Made by a program: the position numbers and the translations under genes
Origin: Chrysophaeum taylorii
Taxonomy: Eukaryota; Sar; Pelagophyceae; Pelagomonadales; Pelagomonadaceae
Direction: 5' to 3'
NCBI GenBank assembly: GCA_029834535.1
Contig: JAQMWT010000603.1
Location: 1-55,022, forward strand
DNA length: 55,022 nt
The notes under the pieces: generated by a model
The model's input: the letters and a program-made list of their open reading frames with translations, nothing else
What the model was told of the DNA's origin: nothing
The model's database searches: none
In this document: in pieces, positions 39,990 to 50,032 of the stretch
Numbering within the stretch: position 1 is the stretch's first letter
Layout: each line of letters starts with the position of its first letter

Positions 39990-41761
39990 TTTCTCTGTAT
40001 CAGCAGTCCCCCTCTGCTCCGCATCACTGGGGACGCTTCAGGAGCAGATGTTTCAGTTTGATACTTTTCTTCTGAAACAAGAGATTCCTTATCGGCTTCT
40101 AAGAGGTTCGATATGGTATTGGACATAGTATCAACTCGAGATAAGTAGAGATGAACTTGGGTGGCTTCGTCAGGATCTAAGGACTGTGTCGAAGCTTGAG
40201 AAGCGGTTGTCCAGAGGGTACTCAATAAGCTTTTCATTTCCTCCTGTACCATTTTATAGTCGGTGGAAGGGTTGGGATTCGCTTCCTGTAATTTACCAAA
40301 CAGGTGGCGAAGACGATCAACTTGATAAGTAGCCCGGTCCATAAGAGACATATTAGAGCGTGCATTGCGGTTAGAGGAAGATGAGTAGACAGGACGATCG
40401 AAGCTGGTACCTTTGACGTTATAATTTGAGGGTGGACGATAGTACGACGTGTCACGGGGTGAAATTGTCGATGCTTTGTCTTTTGCATTACGAAGCTTAC
40501 GAGCGTTGAAGCCAGACTGTCCAGCTACAGTGGCTAACAACGAGTAAGCGTTGTTTAGAGAGTCGTGGGATTGATGAATAGTATCCATCAATAATACCTT
40601 AGGTGGCTTGGTAGCGGTAGTACCAGGGATGTAAGGGATCCAGGAAGCGGGTTTATCCAAGCGTCGGTTAGAAGAAAACTTTGTCTCATTGTATATCTTT
40701 AACAAGAATCCCAATAGCGGACGAACGTCGTTAGGATCAACTAGCTTTAACAATTCGGGATCGTGACTCGAGTTGTTACCAGAGCGTGTCTCGTAGAGTT
40801 TACACCATTCCAATAAAGATTGAGAATAGCGCTCGTGATCCGAGGGATTAGCATATAGACGGTAGATCTCCTCGTGAGCTTTAAGAGTGATTATGGAGTT
40901 ATTAAATTGGATTGATGCTTCATCATTATTTAATTGCTTTGCCTGAGATTGAAAGGCAAGGAGTTGTTCGACAAATACATGGGCATACCAATTAACATTT
41001 AAAGACATTCGATTAAACTGAGATTTAAGCTCAGTAACATCTGTACATGACACTGTCTCATAGTAATGGTAAGCTAAAAGCATTACTGCACGTAGTTTAT
41101 TAGGATGTGGAGTAATTGCATAAATCTTCTTTAATTGAGGCCACATGGCGAGTGCTGGTTTTTCTTGTGATTCCAAGTTAAAGAATGTGTACAAGAAACC
41201 AGCATAAGTTTCGCAGTGTTTGATCCAATCGGCATTAGAGAGACCTGTAAAGGATATGTTAGTTAAAGATGAATCATACACAATTGATTTAGGGAATCGG
41301 GTATCTAATAAAGTGAGGACACGTTTGACATCCTTATTTAATTCAGGACGAACAAGATTATACGACTCTTGGTAGTAAAGTCGTTCAAGATTATTACGGA
41401 CATCAACTGTTAGTTGATGGGAAGAGTTGACGTGCCAAGTCTTTAAATGTTCGGGCAGGGCATCTTCATCAGGTAAGTTTAAATCGTTAACTTGTTCAGC
41501 TTTCCATTGAGCGAAGATGATATCAACTTCTTGTTCAAGAAGTTGATTATATTCCGGAGCATTCCGGGTGTAAGCTTCATATGAATCGAAGCAGAATAAC
41601 GCGTCCACATATGGACTTGTCATATGCCTGCGAAGCACCTCAATTTGCAAGCTCACCTTGGTTGAGTTATCTTGGAAACGCAATCCTGCGTTAATCTTAT
41701 CAACGAGGATTTGTTCTTGTTTGTAGATATCCGTGGTGGATATTGGTTTTTGTTTTGACAT
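39917..41761 (-). CDS. Gag-like capsid protein of element 1
   Basis: 614 residues from ATG 41761. It is related over most of its length to the gag of element 2 (shared KVSLQI, DSYEAYTR, NLES, FNARRLRN, SNM-LLDR strings). It is predominantly helical, as expected for a capsid protein that forms the particle. I see no CCHC zinc knuckle. The C-terminus overlaps the protease frame by 73 bases, in the -1 relation. A run AGAGGGGGA in the overlap region (near 40015) is a candidate slip site but not a perfect heptamer. Confidence 0.75.
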   Translation of the reverse strand: MSKQKPISTTDIYKQEQILVDKINAGLRFQDNSTKVSLQIEVLRRHMTSPYVDALFCFDSYEAYTRNAPEYNQLLEQEVDIIFAQWKAEQVNDLNLPDEDALPEHLKTWHVNSSHQLTVDVRNNLERLYYQESYNLVRPELNKDVKRVLTLLDTRFPKSIVYDSSLTNISFTGLSNADWIKHCETYAGFLYTFFNLESQEKPALAMWPQLKKIYAITPHPNKLRAVMLLAYHYYETVSCTDVTELKSQFNRMSLNVNWYAHVFVEQLLAFQSQAKQLNNDEASIQFNNSIITLKAHEEIYRLYANPSDHERYSQSLLEWCKLYETRSGNNSSHDPELLKLVDPNDVRPLLGFLLKIYNETKFSSNRRLDKPASWIPYIPGTTATKPPKVLLMDTIHQSHDSLNNAYSLLATVAGQSGFNARKLRNAKDKASTISPRDTSYYRPPSNYNVKGTSFDRPVYSSSSNRNARSNMSLMDRATYQVDRLRHLFGKLQEANPNPSTDYKMVQEEMKSLLSTLWTTASQASTQSLDPDEATQVHLYLSRVDTMSNTISNLLEADKESLVSEEKYQTETSAPEASPVMRSRGGLLIQRKCSTLFCPLKMMKSITSLSRYCST

Positions 41762-42230
41762 GATTGTGACCTATTAAGAGATAGGTTATAGGATTGATAG
41801 ACATATTCAACACATAAGAATGAGGGGTTTCTCAAGTGCGGGTTCTATGTACAGTACGCTATTTTAAACGTGGGCTTATTGACAAGACCAAACAAATCAA
41901 CATGCTATTTAAAACAGGGTGACTTGAGACTGAAGAATGGATTAGTTCTCGAGCAGTCAGTCTTTTGTTGGGGAATGGAAGGAAAAACCCGTACAAGTTT
42001 CCGCGGCTTGTATAGGAAAATTTTAATTTTATTGGTTATGCGAGTGCATGTGACCAGTGACCGACCCAACTCGGTCACAAACCAAATTAACTGGTGGGCA
42101 CATACCGTCACACAACAAATATGTACAGTAGACCACCGCCAAACACATTGTCGCATTGTACTCGTGATCAGGCGTAAATTGATCACTCCATTTAGACGTA
42201 CAACACAGTTGGGCTGACACACCTACGCAT
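41762..42230 (-). promoter_or_regulatory. 5' leader of element 1
   Basis: About 470 bases between the primer site and the gag ATG. No ORF is supported. Packaging signals would be expected here but cannot be recognised from sequence alone. Confidence 0.6.
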
Positions 42231-42244
42231 CTGGGCCCATAACC
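42231..42244 (-). promoter_or_regulatory. Half-tRNA(iMet) primer-binding site of element 1
   Basis: In element sense GGTTATGGGCCCAG follows the 5' LTR directly. It is complementary to the anticodon stem-loop of initiator tRNA-Met (CUGGGCCCAUAACC, anticodon CAU). This is the known half-tRNA priming mode of Drosophila copia. Confidence 0.8.
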
Positions 42245-42640
42245 TGGAGAGATTTGACCCTCTCCGGGTACATGGTAGAGACTGCGTGCAGTCTTAGGCG
42301 TGTACAGACCATTCCGCTTGTCACATGCTACTACACAAGGTAGGGATTTAAGCCCTAACTCCTTAAGGACATTAGGTCCCATAGAAGCGTTTACACTGAC
42401 AACGAGGAACGAAGTCTCTGTTAATTAAACAGAAAACCCCGTACCTGACGGTACGCACCTGGAGGCCTACTCCATGTTGGAAAAGAGCTTCAGATTGGGT
42501 TCTTCATAATCTGAGATAAAAGGGCGGAAGGGTAAGGAAGGAAGGAGAGAGGGAAAGCCGTATTACGGAGAGAAAACCCTCGTGTAGAGATAGGTGTGAA
42601 ATGTCCCAGTGTCGCACACATAATAGTGTAGCTCTCTGGA
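42245..42640 (-). repeat. 5' LTR of copia element 1
   Basis: About 396 bp, matching the 3' LTR at 28444-28837. In element sense it runs from TCCAGAGAGC to TCTCTCCA, with an imperfect terminal inverted repeat (TCCAGAGAG against TGGAGAGAG). About 20 differences by eye argue against a very recent insertion. It interrupts the gag of element 2. Confidence 0.85.
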
Positions 42641-44371
42641 AGTTTAACGACTTTTCGGTCGAGGATAGATGAACATCTACATCATAAATGATGTCTTCTG
42701 CAAACATGAGTTGTTCGTTTAGACGAAGTAAATTACTGTTGTCCTCAGTATATGTCGTTGACAGAATGCCAGCTGATTGTAATAGAGTCTCAAATAACTT
42801 GTTGATATTCTGTTGTAGCTGAGCCGTGGTATCATTATCTGTCACATGCTTCGTAAGTTCACTACACTGTTCTCGCAGGGTGTTTAAGGTGTGAATTGTT
42901 CGATCTAATAATTTCATGTTAGATCGAGAGGACCTGTCAGATGTGCGGGGGTAAATTGGGCGATCATGGGACTGTCCTGTAGTTTTCTTGGTGACATAAG
43001 AATCACCAGAACGGTAGTATGACAAATCGATGCGAGAGAAAGGCTGGCGAGCATCATTAGAGTTACGCAAGCGCCTAGCATTAAACGTGGAAGATGTACC
43101 AGGTTGAGACGCAGTGATGAAGGCGAGTGTGTTAGCAGTTTGAGTCAGACTTTTGTCTGCTAAATCCAGCGTATTTGTAAGTAGTAACTTTGGCTTTGGT
43201 TGAGATGATAAACCTTCGACATAGGGTTGCCAAGAAACGGGGCGTTCTAAGCGTCTTTTGTTCGACCCATTTGATACTACATTATATAAGTCTAATGCGT
43301 ATTCTAAAATGTAGCTAGGGTTGGTAGGGTGACACAATCGTTCAGCTTCTGGCACAGGCCGAGATGAAGATCGGGTTTCATACATATAACACCAATCTAC
43401 CCAACCACGATCGTAACGATTGTTGCTGGTATTATCGGCATAATGCCGATGTATCTCTTCATAGATTTTCCTACAAAGAGTACCAAAGTCGAATTGAAGG
43501 TCAGTCTCTTCCTGGTTAAGTTGGTAAGAGATTTGCCTAAATGCTAGGACAGCTTCGATAAATACATGGACATACCAGTTAGGATTATAAACAACAGAGT
43601 TAAATTGCTGTTTCAAATAGGACACATCAGTAGTCGTAACAGACTCGTAGTGACTAAAGGCGATGAGCATATGGCTCGAGCCTTGTTGGGTAAATAACTT
43701 TTGTTATATACCTCATTGATGGCGGGCCAGGCCGCAAGTGCTTGTTTTCCAACACTTTCAAGATTGAAGTAAGTATGCAAGAATGTAGCATACGTGTTCT
43801 GATAAGTGTGCCAGTCAGCAGCAGTTAACGAAAACATAGTAACAGGGGCACGAACACGGGTGTCGAAAGCTAATGCCTTCGGGTGCGCGCGATTTAAGAT
43901 TCGTTCCTCTTCTAAGAAACGGGCATTGATTTCAGGACGTAATGCCTTGACTTCATAGTCGTAACAGACAGTAGCTAGCTGAGCTACTTCTGCATCAGGT
44001 AAGTTGGGGAAAGCTTCGTTGGTGAAATGCCATTCCTGATACTCAGGGGGCAATTCATCAACAGCTAAACGGAGATCAGCAGCCCTATCGGTCTTCCATT
44101 CCAGGAAAACGCGATCGAGAATTTGATTCCGGAGGATCTCGTAGTCCTTGCATGACCGAGTATATGCTTCGTACGAGTCGTACTCGAGGAAGGCATCGGC
44201 ATGACTGGACCGTAACAATTGCTTAATATGCTTGATTTGCAAGGATACCTTGCGAGTCTGAAGCTGAAATCGATTTCCATCGTTAAGAAACTCAACTACA
44301 GGAGCTTCGAGCTTCAATATATCCGCACCTGTGATCGCCTTGGGTGCGGCTCGTGCTGCGTGTTCTGCCAT
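42641..44371 (-). pseudogene. Gag-like protein of element 2, frameshifted and truncated
   Basis: ATG at 44371 (MAEHAARAAPK). The frame shifts near 43680 (KARA, then LIAFSHYESV in the next frame) and is cut at 42640 by the element 1 LTR. The two parts align with element 1 gag throughout, at about 35-40% identity by eye. Its continuation is not found left of 28444, so element 2 was rearranged or truncated. Confidence 0.75.
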
Positions 44372-44877
44372 AGCAGTTGACGGGGAACCTGTGGGTTCAG
44401 TCACGCAGTTGACACTGTCTAGACATTATAAGGGGGTCTGTCTATCGGTGTCTATGTACACTCATCGTTTTTGATGGAAAGATGTCTATTTGACGACTGT
44501 GCAAGCTGTGAGTCCAGAGTAGTGTCGCTAAGCGTAGTCACTCAGGCAGCTGGTTAGTTTTGGTGCTCTCAAGGAGCTTGTTAAGTGCATTGCCATGGAA
44601 TGTACGAGTGGACGTACCCAAAATATTCCATAACATGTGTGCAAGAGTACAGGTTAGCCAATTACACACACATCAACATTGACATGACAATACGATACTA
44701 TGAACAGGTGCACACAAGGTTTCACGATCACGTGTGCAAAATGTGTTATATACAACCCAATGGTAATGGCTTAATATTCACAAGCGTGTTTACGTGGCGA
44801 GGCTGGGCCGGCGCGGTAACTTCCCAATACCCATAGGTTACGTGCACGTTTTAACACGTGGCTTCTCAGGGACCCGC
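44372..44877 (-). promoter_or_regulatory. 5' leader of element 2
   Basis: About 500 bases between the primer site and gag, analogous to the leader of element 1. No gene seen. Confidence 0.5.
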
Positions 44878-44891
44878 CTGGGCCCATAACC
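44878..44891 (-). promoter_or_regulatory. Half-tRNA(iMet) primer-binding site of element 2
   Basis: In element sense GGTTATGGGCCCAG again, identical to element 1 over 14 bases although the surrounding sequence differs. It marks the inner end of the element 2 5' LTR. Confidence 0.75.
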
Positions 44892-45150
44892 TGCAGAGCA
44901 TTTAGCAAGCAGTGGTAAGTCACCTGGGAAACCATCCCGTCTCATCATGAACGTCTGGAAGTATTTAATTCGGGGAATGAAAAGGTATGTTCCCTATATC
45001 CTCAGAACACGACAGGCGGTATCTAGAACTACACGAAAAGGTAAAGTGTATGGTGCTACATACCTCGGGACGCGCTAGACCATGATGATGAGCTTAAGCA
45101 CAAATCAGAGGACTATTTGATTGTGTAGAAAGGAAGAAGAAGGGTAAGGA
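44892..45150 (-). repeat. 5' LTR remnant of element 2
   Basis: Begins next to the primer site with TGCAGAGCATTTAG (plus strand), matching in position and partly in sequence the element 1 LTR edge. A GAAGGGTAAGGAAG string near 45134 is also in the element 1 LTR. The outer border is not identifiable; it probably ends near 45150. Confidence 0.5.
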
Positions 45151-45159
45151 AGAGATCAC

Positions 45160-46110
45160 GTTCTCAACGGACGGATAAGGGTAAGAGGCAGCAGATTTCT
45201 GTGCAGAGGTGAAGAAGCAAGTCGTCGATATTGCCATCGAGGAGTTCCCACCGGAGCTCCAAGACCAGTCTGGTGATCTCGTGGGCGTCTTTATTATGGG
45301 GCGGAGCTGCCGATGAGCTGTGTCGGGTCGAGCTCGACGCTCTCGAGGCCTTCGGCCGGAAGCGCGTGTACCACCACCCCTCGTCCCGACAAGGCAACGA
45401 GCTTGAGGTCAAGCGGGCCAAGGCCGTGAGACAGCCGCCGAGCCATCAGGATGTGTTTCATGCATGGCACATGGATGCGACCCCTCCAAGTCGACCCCAC
45501 AGAGCTCGAGGCAGCCCAGTGGTTCGGCCGCGACGCAGTCCAAAAGGCCGCGCGCGTCACCGACGCTGCGGTCATGGATCCCTGAGTCTCCGACTCGACT
45601 CGACACTAACATCCCGATCTCCGATACATCATACTCCCACAATGCGTCATCGCCCGCACCATCATCGATGCCTGGCTCCACCGCAGTCGATAGTTGCGTT
45701 TATACAAGTTTATGTCAGTGTTGACTCCGGCGCGCCGAGAGGGCTCGGTCGTCGTGTGGGGCGCAACTCAAGGCGACACCGGAAGAGGAAGCGAAGAGAA
45801 TCTTGCCCAGGTCTGGCGGCGCCAGCCTGCGACAAGCGGTGCTCGAGCCGGAAATGCGAATACGGCGGGACCATGCTGGCGAGGAGCTTCGAGCCCATGT
45901 CCGCAAAGACACGCATACACGACGTTGCCACGTACAGGGACGCGGAGGCGAGCTTGGCAGCATGCTTGTAAATCATCAGCGCTGCATCGTCACAATCGAT
46001 GCCGAGTACCGCTACGACGCGCGGGTCAGCGTTCACAAAGCCAAGAGTCGCCCCGCCAGCGGCACAGTAAAGGTCAACGACCAGAACTTTCGTCGCGTCC
46101 GGCGTACGAA
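45160..46110 (-). pseudogene. Third C5-methyltransferase-like gene, decayed
   Basis: On the minus strand from about 46104 the translation reads KVLVVDLYCAAGGATLGF, then VVAVLGIDCDDAALMIYKHA. The first is a clear motif I of C5-cytosine methyltransferases (D-L-x-C-x-x-G-G) and the second fits the following acidic strand with D-x-D-x-A-A. Further on the frame loses recognisable motif IV. Downstream segments in shifted frames (RIHVPCMKHILMARRL; EITRLVLELRWELLDGN) look coding but are unassigned. The start of the gene, if it extends beyond 46110, is not clear. Not obviously part of element 2. Confidence 0.55.
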
Positions 46111-46194
46111 ACGAGCCGAGCGGAACCTATTCGTCAGCGCGTCATCTCTTAGCGAGCGTGAGGACAGAAGACGGGGCACAAGCTGCAACATCGT

Positions 46195-46340
46195 GTAATA
46201 TTATCGCATGATGCGGACATAAAACATAATAATACATATTATTTCAGCATTCGTTATATTATCGCATGACATGGTAATAATATTACATGTGGTGACAATA
46301 AAATTTTAAGGAAAAAATAATATTACATATTATAACCGCA
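46195..46340. repeat. AT-rich block with repeated ATATTATCGCATGA
   Basis: ATATTATCGCATGA occurs twice (about 46198 and 46256) among several TAATATTACAT strings. It contrasts with the GC-rich flanks. Function unknown. Confidence 0.6.
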
Positions 46341-47319
46341 CATGACACACGATGGCAGTGGATGAGGGGGGGGGGCAACAGAGGCGAAAACACACGAACT
46401 ACACTCCACGAACAACAGCACGCAGACGGTAGCAGTGGAAACCACACATGACGACAGCCATGCCAGATCTGAGCTCACGAACAAGACGAAAAATTGAAAA
46501 AAAAAAGTCTGGAAACCTCCCTCGAAATCACAACAAATCTTTAGTCCGAACAAACGACGGTAACGCACCACCGAGAGGCAAAAGACGGTGGGATGGCGAC
46601 GTCGATCAGGCAGCGTGTCCTCTACCGTGCGCCGGCGGCCGCGATCCAGAGCGCCACGAACAGCTCAACCAAGGCCTCTTCGAAGCACTTCAGGCGGGCC
46701 GCTTCTTCGACGTTGCACGGACGCACCGTCAGTAGCGAGCCCCGCTTCTTTCGGCAGAGGACGTAGGGTAGCACGCGAGAACACACGGCCGGAGAAGACC
46801 GCGTAGGTCGCACAGAGCCCTGCAGCACCGCCATCTTCAGGTTCCTCGTGCCGACCGCGTCGCTTGCGAGTGCCGGGGCAGGCGCGTGGCCCTTGTGACG
46901 AGGCCGCGCGTCGAAAGAACGGCTGCCGCACAGAGCACGAACACGACTGTTGCGGCTCGTCACCAGACGATTCAGCACGCCCATCCTGTGTAGGCTGACG
47001 CGGATGAAGGGGCAGTGGTTGACCTGCAGCATCTGAGGACGTCAGCGGGCTCGACACAGTTTTTGAAGCGCCTTCCGCGACGGGGCGCGGCGTCTCCAGT
47101 ACCGCAGATGTACCTTCACGAGCCGCTGCCGCATCTGCGCGTTCCATCGGCGGCAGCATCGGAGAAAGCGGTCGTGGTCGAAGGACGACGCCGCGTGCTC
47201 AACAACGACTGGCATCGCTTGAACATCGAAGGATCGCTAAACGCACAGGAAAGACGTTTTGGTAAGTAGAGGCAAGACAAAAGGGTAACTGTCACGTAAA
47301 CAGGCTGATAAGGGTAAAC
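46341..47319. other. Unassigned region with a possible minus-strand coding segment
   Basis: A minus-strand frame (47032-46622) has protein-like segments (VGTRNLKMAVLQGSV, VEEAARLKCFEEALVELFVALW), but I recognise no domain and other frames are open too. It lies upstream, in minus sense, of the third methyltransferase remnant and could belong to the same lost gene. Confidence 0.3.
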
Positions 47320-48322
47320 AAGTGCAGGCCAGTAAGTTCACCTAGTCCCAATCTCTAACCCTAGTAAGTTCAGGTCTGGTCCCAGTAAGTTCACCTGGTC
47401 AGTTAGTTCACTTAGTCCCAATCTCTATCCCGGCGTAAACCCACTCGTGCTCACACCCACTCACCCCCACTCTCCTTCGAGCTCGTCGCTCTCACCTCCG
47501 CCAATCTAAGCTGCTTTGATCCGCACGCGCCGCCAACCTTTGAGTTTGAGTTGTCAAAAAACTCCAGTAAGCTCACCTGGTCCCAGTAAGTTCACCTGGT
47601 CACTCAGTTCACCTAGTCCCAATGTCTAGACCCAGTAAGTTCACCTGGTCCCAGTAAGTTCACCTACAGTGCGCGTGTAGACGCCGGGAGGGGGCTTATC
47701 GGTATTGCGCAGCACGTGTGGGGTAGGGTGGAGTCGTCGACTCAGAAGAACATATCCTCGGGGTTGCCGATCGACAGAGATCCACGTAGAGCTGGACGTG
47801 ACAGAAGACGGGCTTGGGCGAGAGGAAGCCGACCTCGCGGGGCGTCTGGCCCTGGCTCTTGTTGATCGTTTGGCGTAGGCGGGCCTTAAGGGATACAGGT
47901 TGGAGGAGCCTCGGCGACACAACACGATCGATCATGTATCTGGTACCGTTGCAGTGGCCGTGCGACGGGTCGAGGTTGCGAAGACTTTAAGCTCGCGATC
48001 AAAGTCAGCATGCCGTTGGTTGTCAGGGAGTTGAAAACTCGACTGTTAAGAGCGAGGCGTCGTCTTCCGACCCAACCTAGTCGGCCGAAAAGAACTCCGA
48101 CGCCTCGTCTCCGGGAAAAAAAGGCCGCGGTCACGCGCGCGTTGTCAGCATCGACAACATCGTTTCGACGGGGCGTGAGAATGGCGCGCTGAAAGAGCCG
48201 CCGCGGGTCGTGGAAACAGTCTGCGAGGTCGCCTTAGACGGCTTGGAGGATCACTGTCTGGCTCGCGCGCCTACCTGATCCTTACCCTAAATCGGGGGAC
48301 AGACAAACAAACAGACAGACAG
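47320..48322 (-). mobile_element. Helitron-like unit H5, larger part
   Basis: Plus-strand left end AAGTGCAGGCC at 47320 and the 3' array to about 47670. The helicase remnant (48134-47696) carries RQTINKSQGQT and HVQLYVDLCR, and NLDPSHGHCNGT in another frame. At 48322 it is interrupted, inside its GACA microsatellite, by element 3; the rest is at 53031-53068. Confidence 0.75.
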
Positions 48323-48397
48323 TGTGAGAACTGAAATGCGGATGAGAGAACTATAACGGGGACGTGGTGCAGGGGTAAGTGTCATTGCTTCCTCACA
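48323..48397 (-). repeat. 3' LTR of element 3
   Basis: 75 bp, starting TGTGAG and ending CTCACA (inverted 6-bp ends). It matches 52956-53030 with about two base differences. Confidence 0.8.
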
Positions 48398-48493
48398 CAG
48401 GTGCTGGAAAAGAAAGAGAAGGAAAAAGGGGTAAGTGAGGTCCTCACACAGGTGCTGGAAAAGATAGAAAAGAAAAAAAGGGGTAAGTGAGAC
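48391..48493 (+). repeat. 51-bp tandem duplication
   Basis: CCTCACACAGGTGCTGG recurs 51 bases apart (48391 and 48442), each followed by a purine-rich stretch and GGGGTAAGTGAG. Confidence 0.8.
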
Positions 48494-48559
48494 GCTCACA
48501 GAGGAGAAGCTTGAAGGAAGACGTCAGGAGAGGCAGTGTGGCAGAAAGAGACAGGAGAT

Positions 48560-50032
48560 ATCAGGGCGAAGTCACGAGGTGAGGTAACGAGCACGAAGCC
48601 GGAGGAAGGAAGGAGCTTCCGTACTGCGGGTGAAGATATCGCTATGTTGGAGGTCAATGATGTGGTTGCGATGATATTCGGCGGTGCAGTAAAAACGAAT
48701 ATCAATATGGCGGGTGCGCCGCGTGAGACATTGGAGACGGACTTGGGTGACGGTGGTTCTGTTATCGACATACATTGGTACCTTTTGACGAGGGAGAGCA
48801 AAGTCATCAAAAAGTTTGAGAAGCCAAGAGAGCTTGGCAGTAGCGGCGTAATGAGCGAGCAATTCAGCTTCAAAAGAGGAGCGGGCGAGGAGGTACTGCA
48901 AGCGTGAGCAGTAGGCTATCATAGAGCCAGCAAGGAGAAAACAAAAGCCAGTAGTGGAGTGGCGGTCATCAGGGTCGTCGGCCCAGCTGGAGTCGGAATA
49001 ACCACAGAGACGAAGGGTAGAAGCGCGACCAAGAATAAGGGCAAGATCCTGAGAACCATTGAGGTAACGAAGAGTGTGGGATAAAGCGTGCCAGTGGGGT
49101 TTACCAGGATTGTGTGAAAAACGCGCACACTGATTGACGTACCAAGTGATATCAGGGCGAGGGATAACAGAAGGAAACAAGACACAACGGAGAATACGAC
49201 GAAAAGGGATGCGTGCCATGAAGACGTGAGCAGGGGAGCCAGGTGCAGGAGAAGCAGCCGCAGAAAGAGGAAGAGCCATTGGGAGCGGGAGTAAATTCTG
49301 GTTTACTGTTGATGAAGCGATGTTCGGTGAGGATTTCACGGATAGCATGGGATTGGTAGATAGCGAGCTTGCGACGTGCGCGAGCACGCGTAAGGCGGAG
49401 ACCAACGGAAGTGGGAAGACTTTGAAAAACGCAAAAAAAGAAGCTTGGTAATGGCCAATGCAAGAACGGGGGTGCGCCACAAGAAGATCATCAACGACGA
49501 GAACAAGGCGCTGAACGACAGTAGACTTAAGCATGAGTGTGTAGCTGCAAGTGTCACCAGATCCGCGGACGAAGCCACAGTCATTGACGAGAAAGCGTGC
49601 CAAATAAAGCCACCAATGGCGACAAGCTTGTTTGCAACCATACCAAGAGCGGCGGAGCGTGTAAATGATTTTGAAACCATCGGTGGGTTGGCGAGGAGCA
49701 TAACCTTCGGGTGGCCAGACATAGATGTCTTCGTCAATGGGAGCTTACCTTCGGGTGGCCAGACATAGATGTCTTCGTCAATGGGAGCTTGGATAAAAGC
49801 GGAGCTGACATCCAACTTATGCGAATCCCAGTCGCGAACAGCAACGCCAGACAGGGGCTTGTATGAAAGCAGAGATGACATCTACAGGACGGTACGTGTC
49901 GTGGTAAGCAATGCCGTGAACCTGGGTGTAACCGCGGACAACGAGATGAGCAGTGTACGATTTGAAGCGGCCAGATTCATACTTCGCGCGGTGGACCCAC
50001 TTCAAAGAGTCATCAAGTAAGCTTCGACGCAT
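48560..50032 (-). pseudogene. Reverse transcriptase / RNase H of element 3, frameshifted
   Basis: Copia-type segments in three frames. KYESGRFKSYTAHLVVRGYTQ and YHDTYRPV are encoded near 50000-49880. HKLDVSSAFIQAPIDEDIYVWPPEG follows near 49820. Then LVLVVDDLLVAH, the catalytic DD box, near 49500. RNase H reads GYSDSSWADDPDDRHSTTGF and SSFEAEL (48980-48850). It is clearly a different family from element 1. A 44-bp tandem duplication (49704 and 49748) lies in the reverse transcriptase part. Confidence 0.85.

Noticed and set aside
48360..48500. Very short introns between GTAAGT and CACACAG in the 51-bp repeats
   Set aside because: The apparent introns would be 21-26 bases, on the strand opposite to the element's genes, and no coding gain results.
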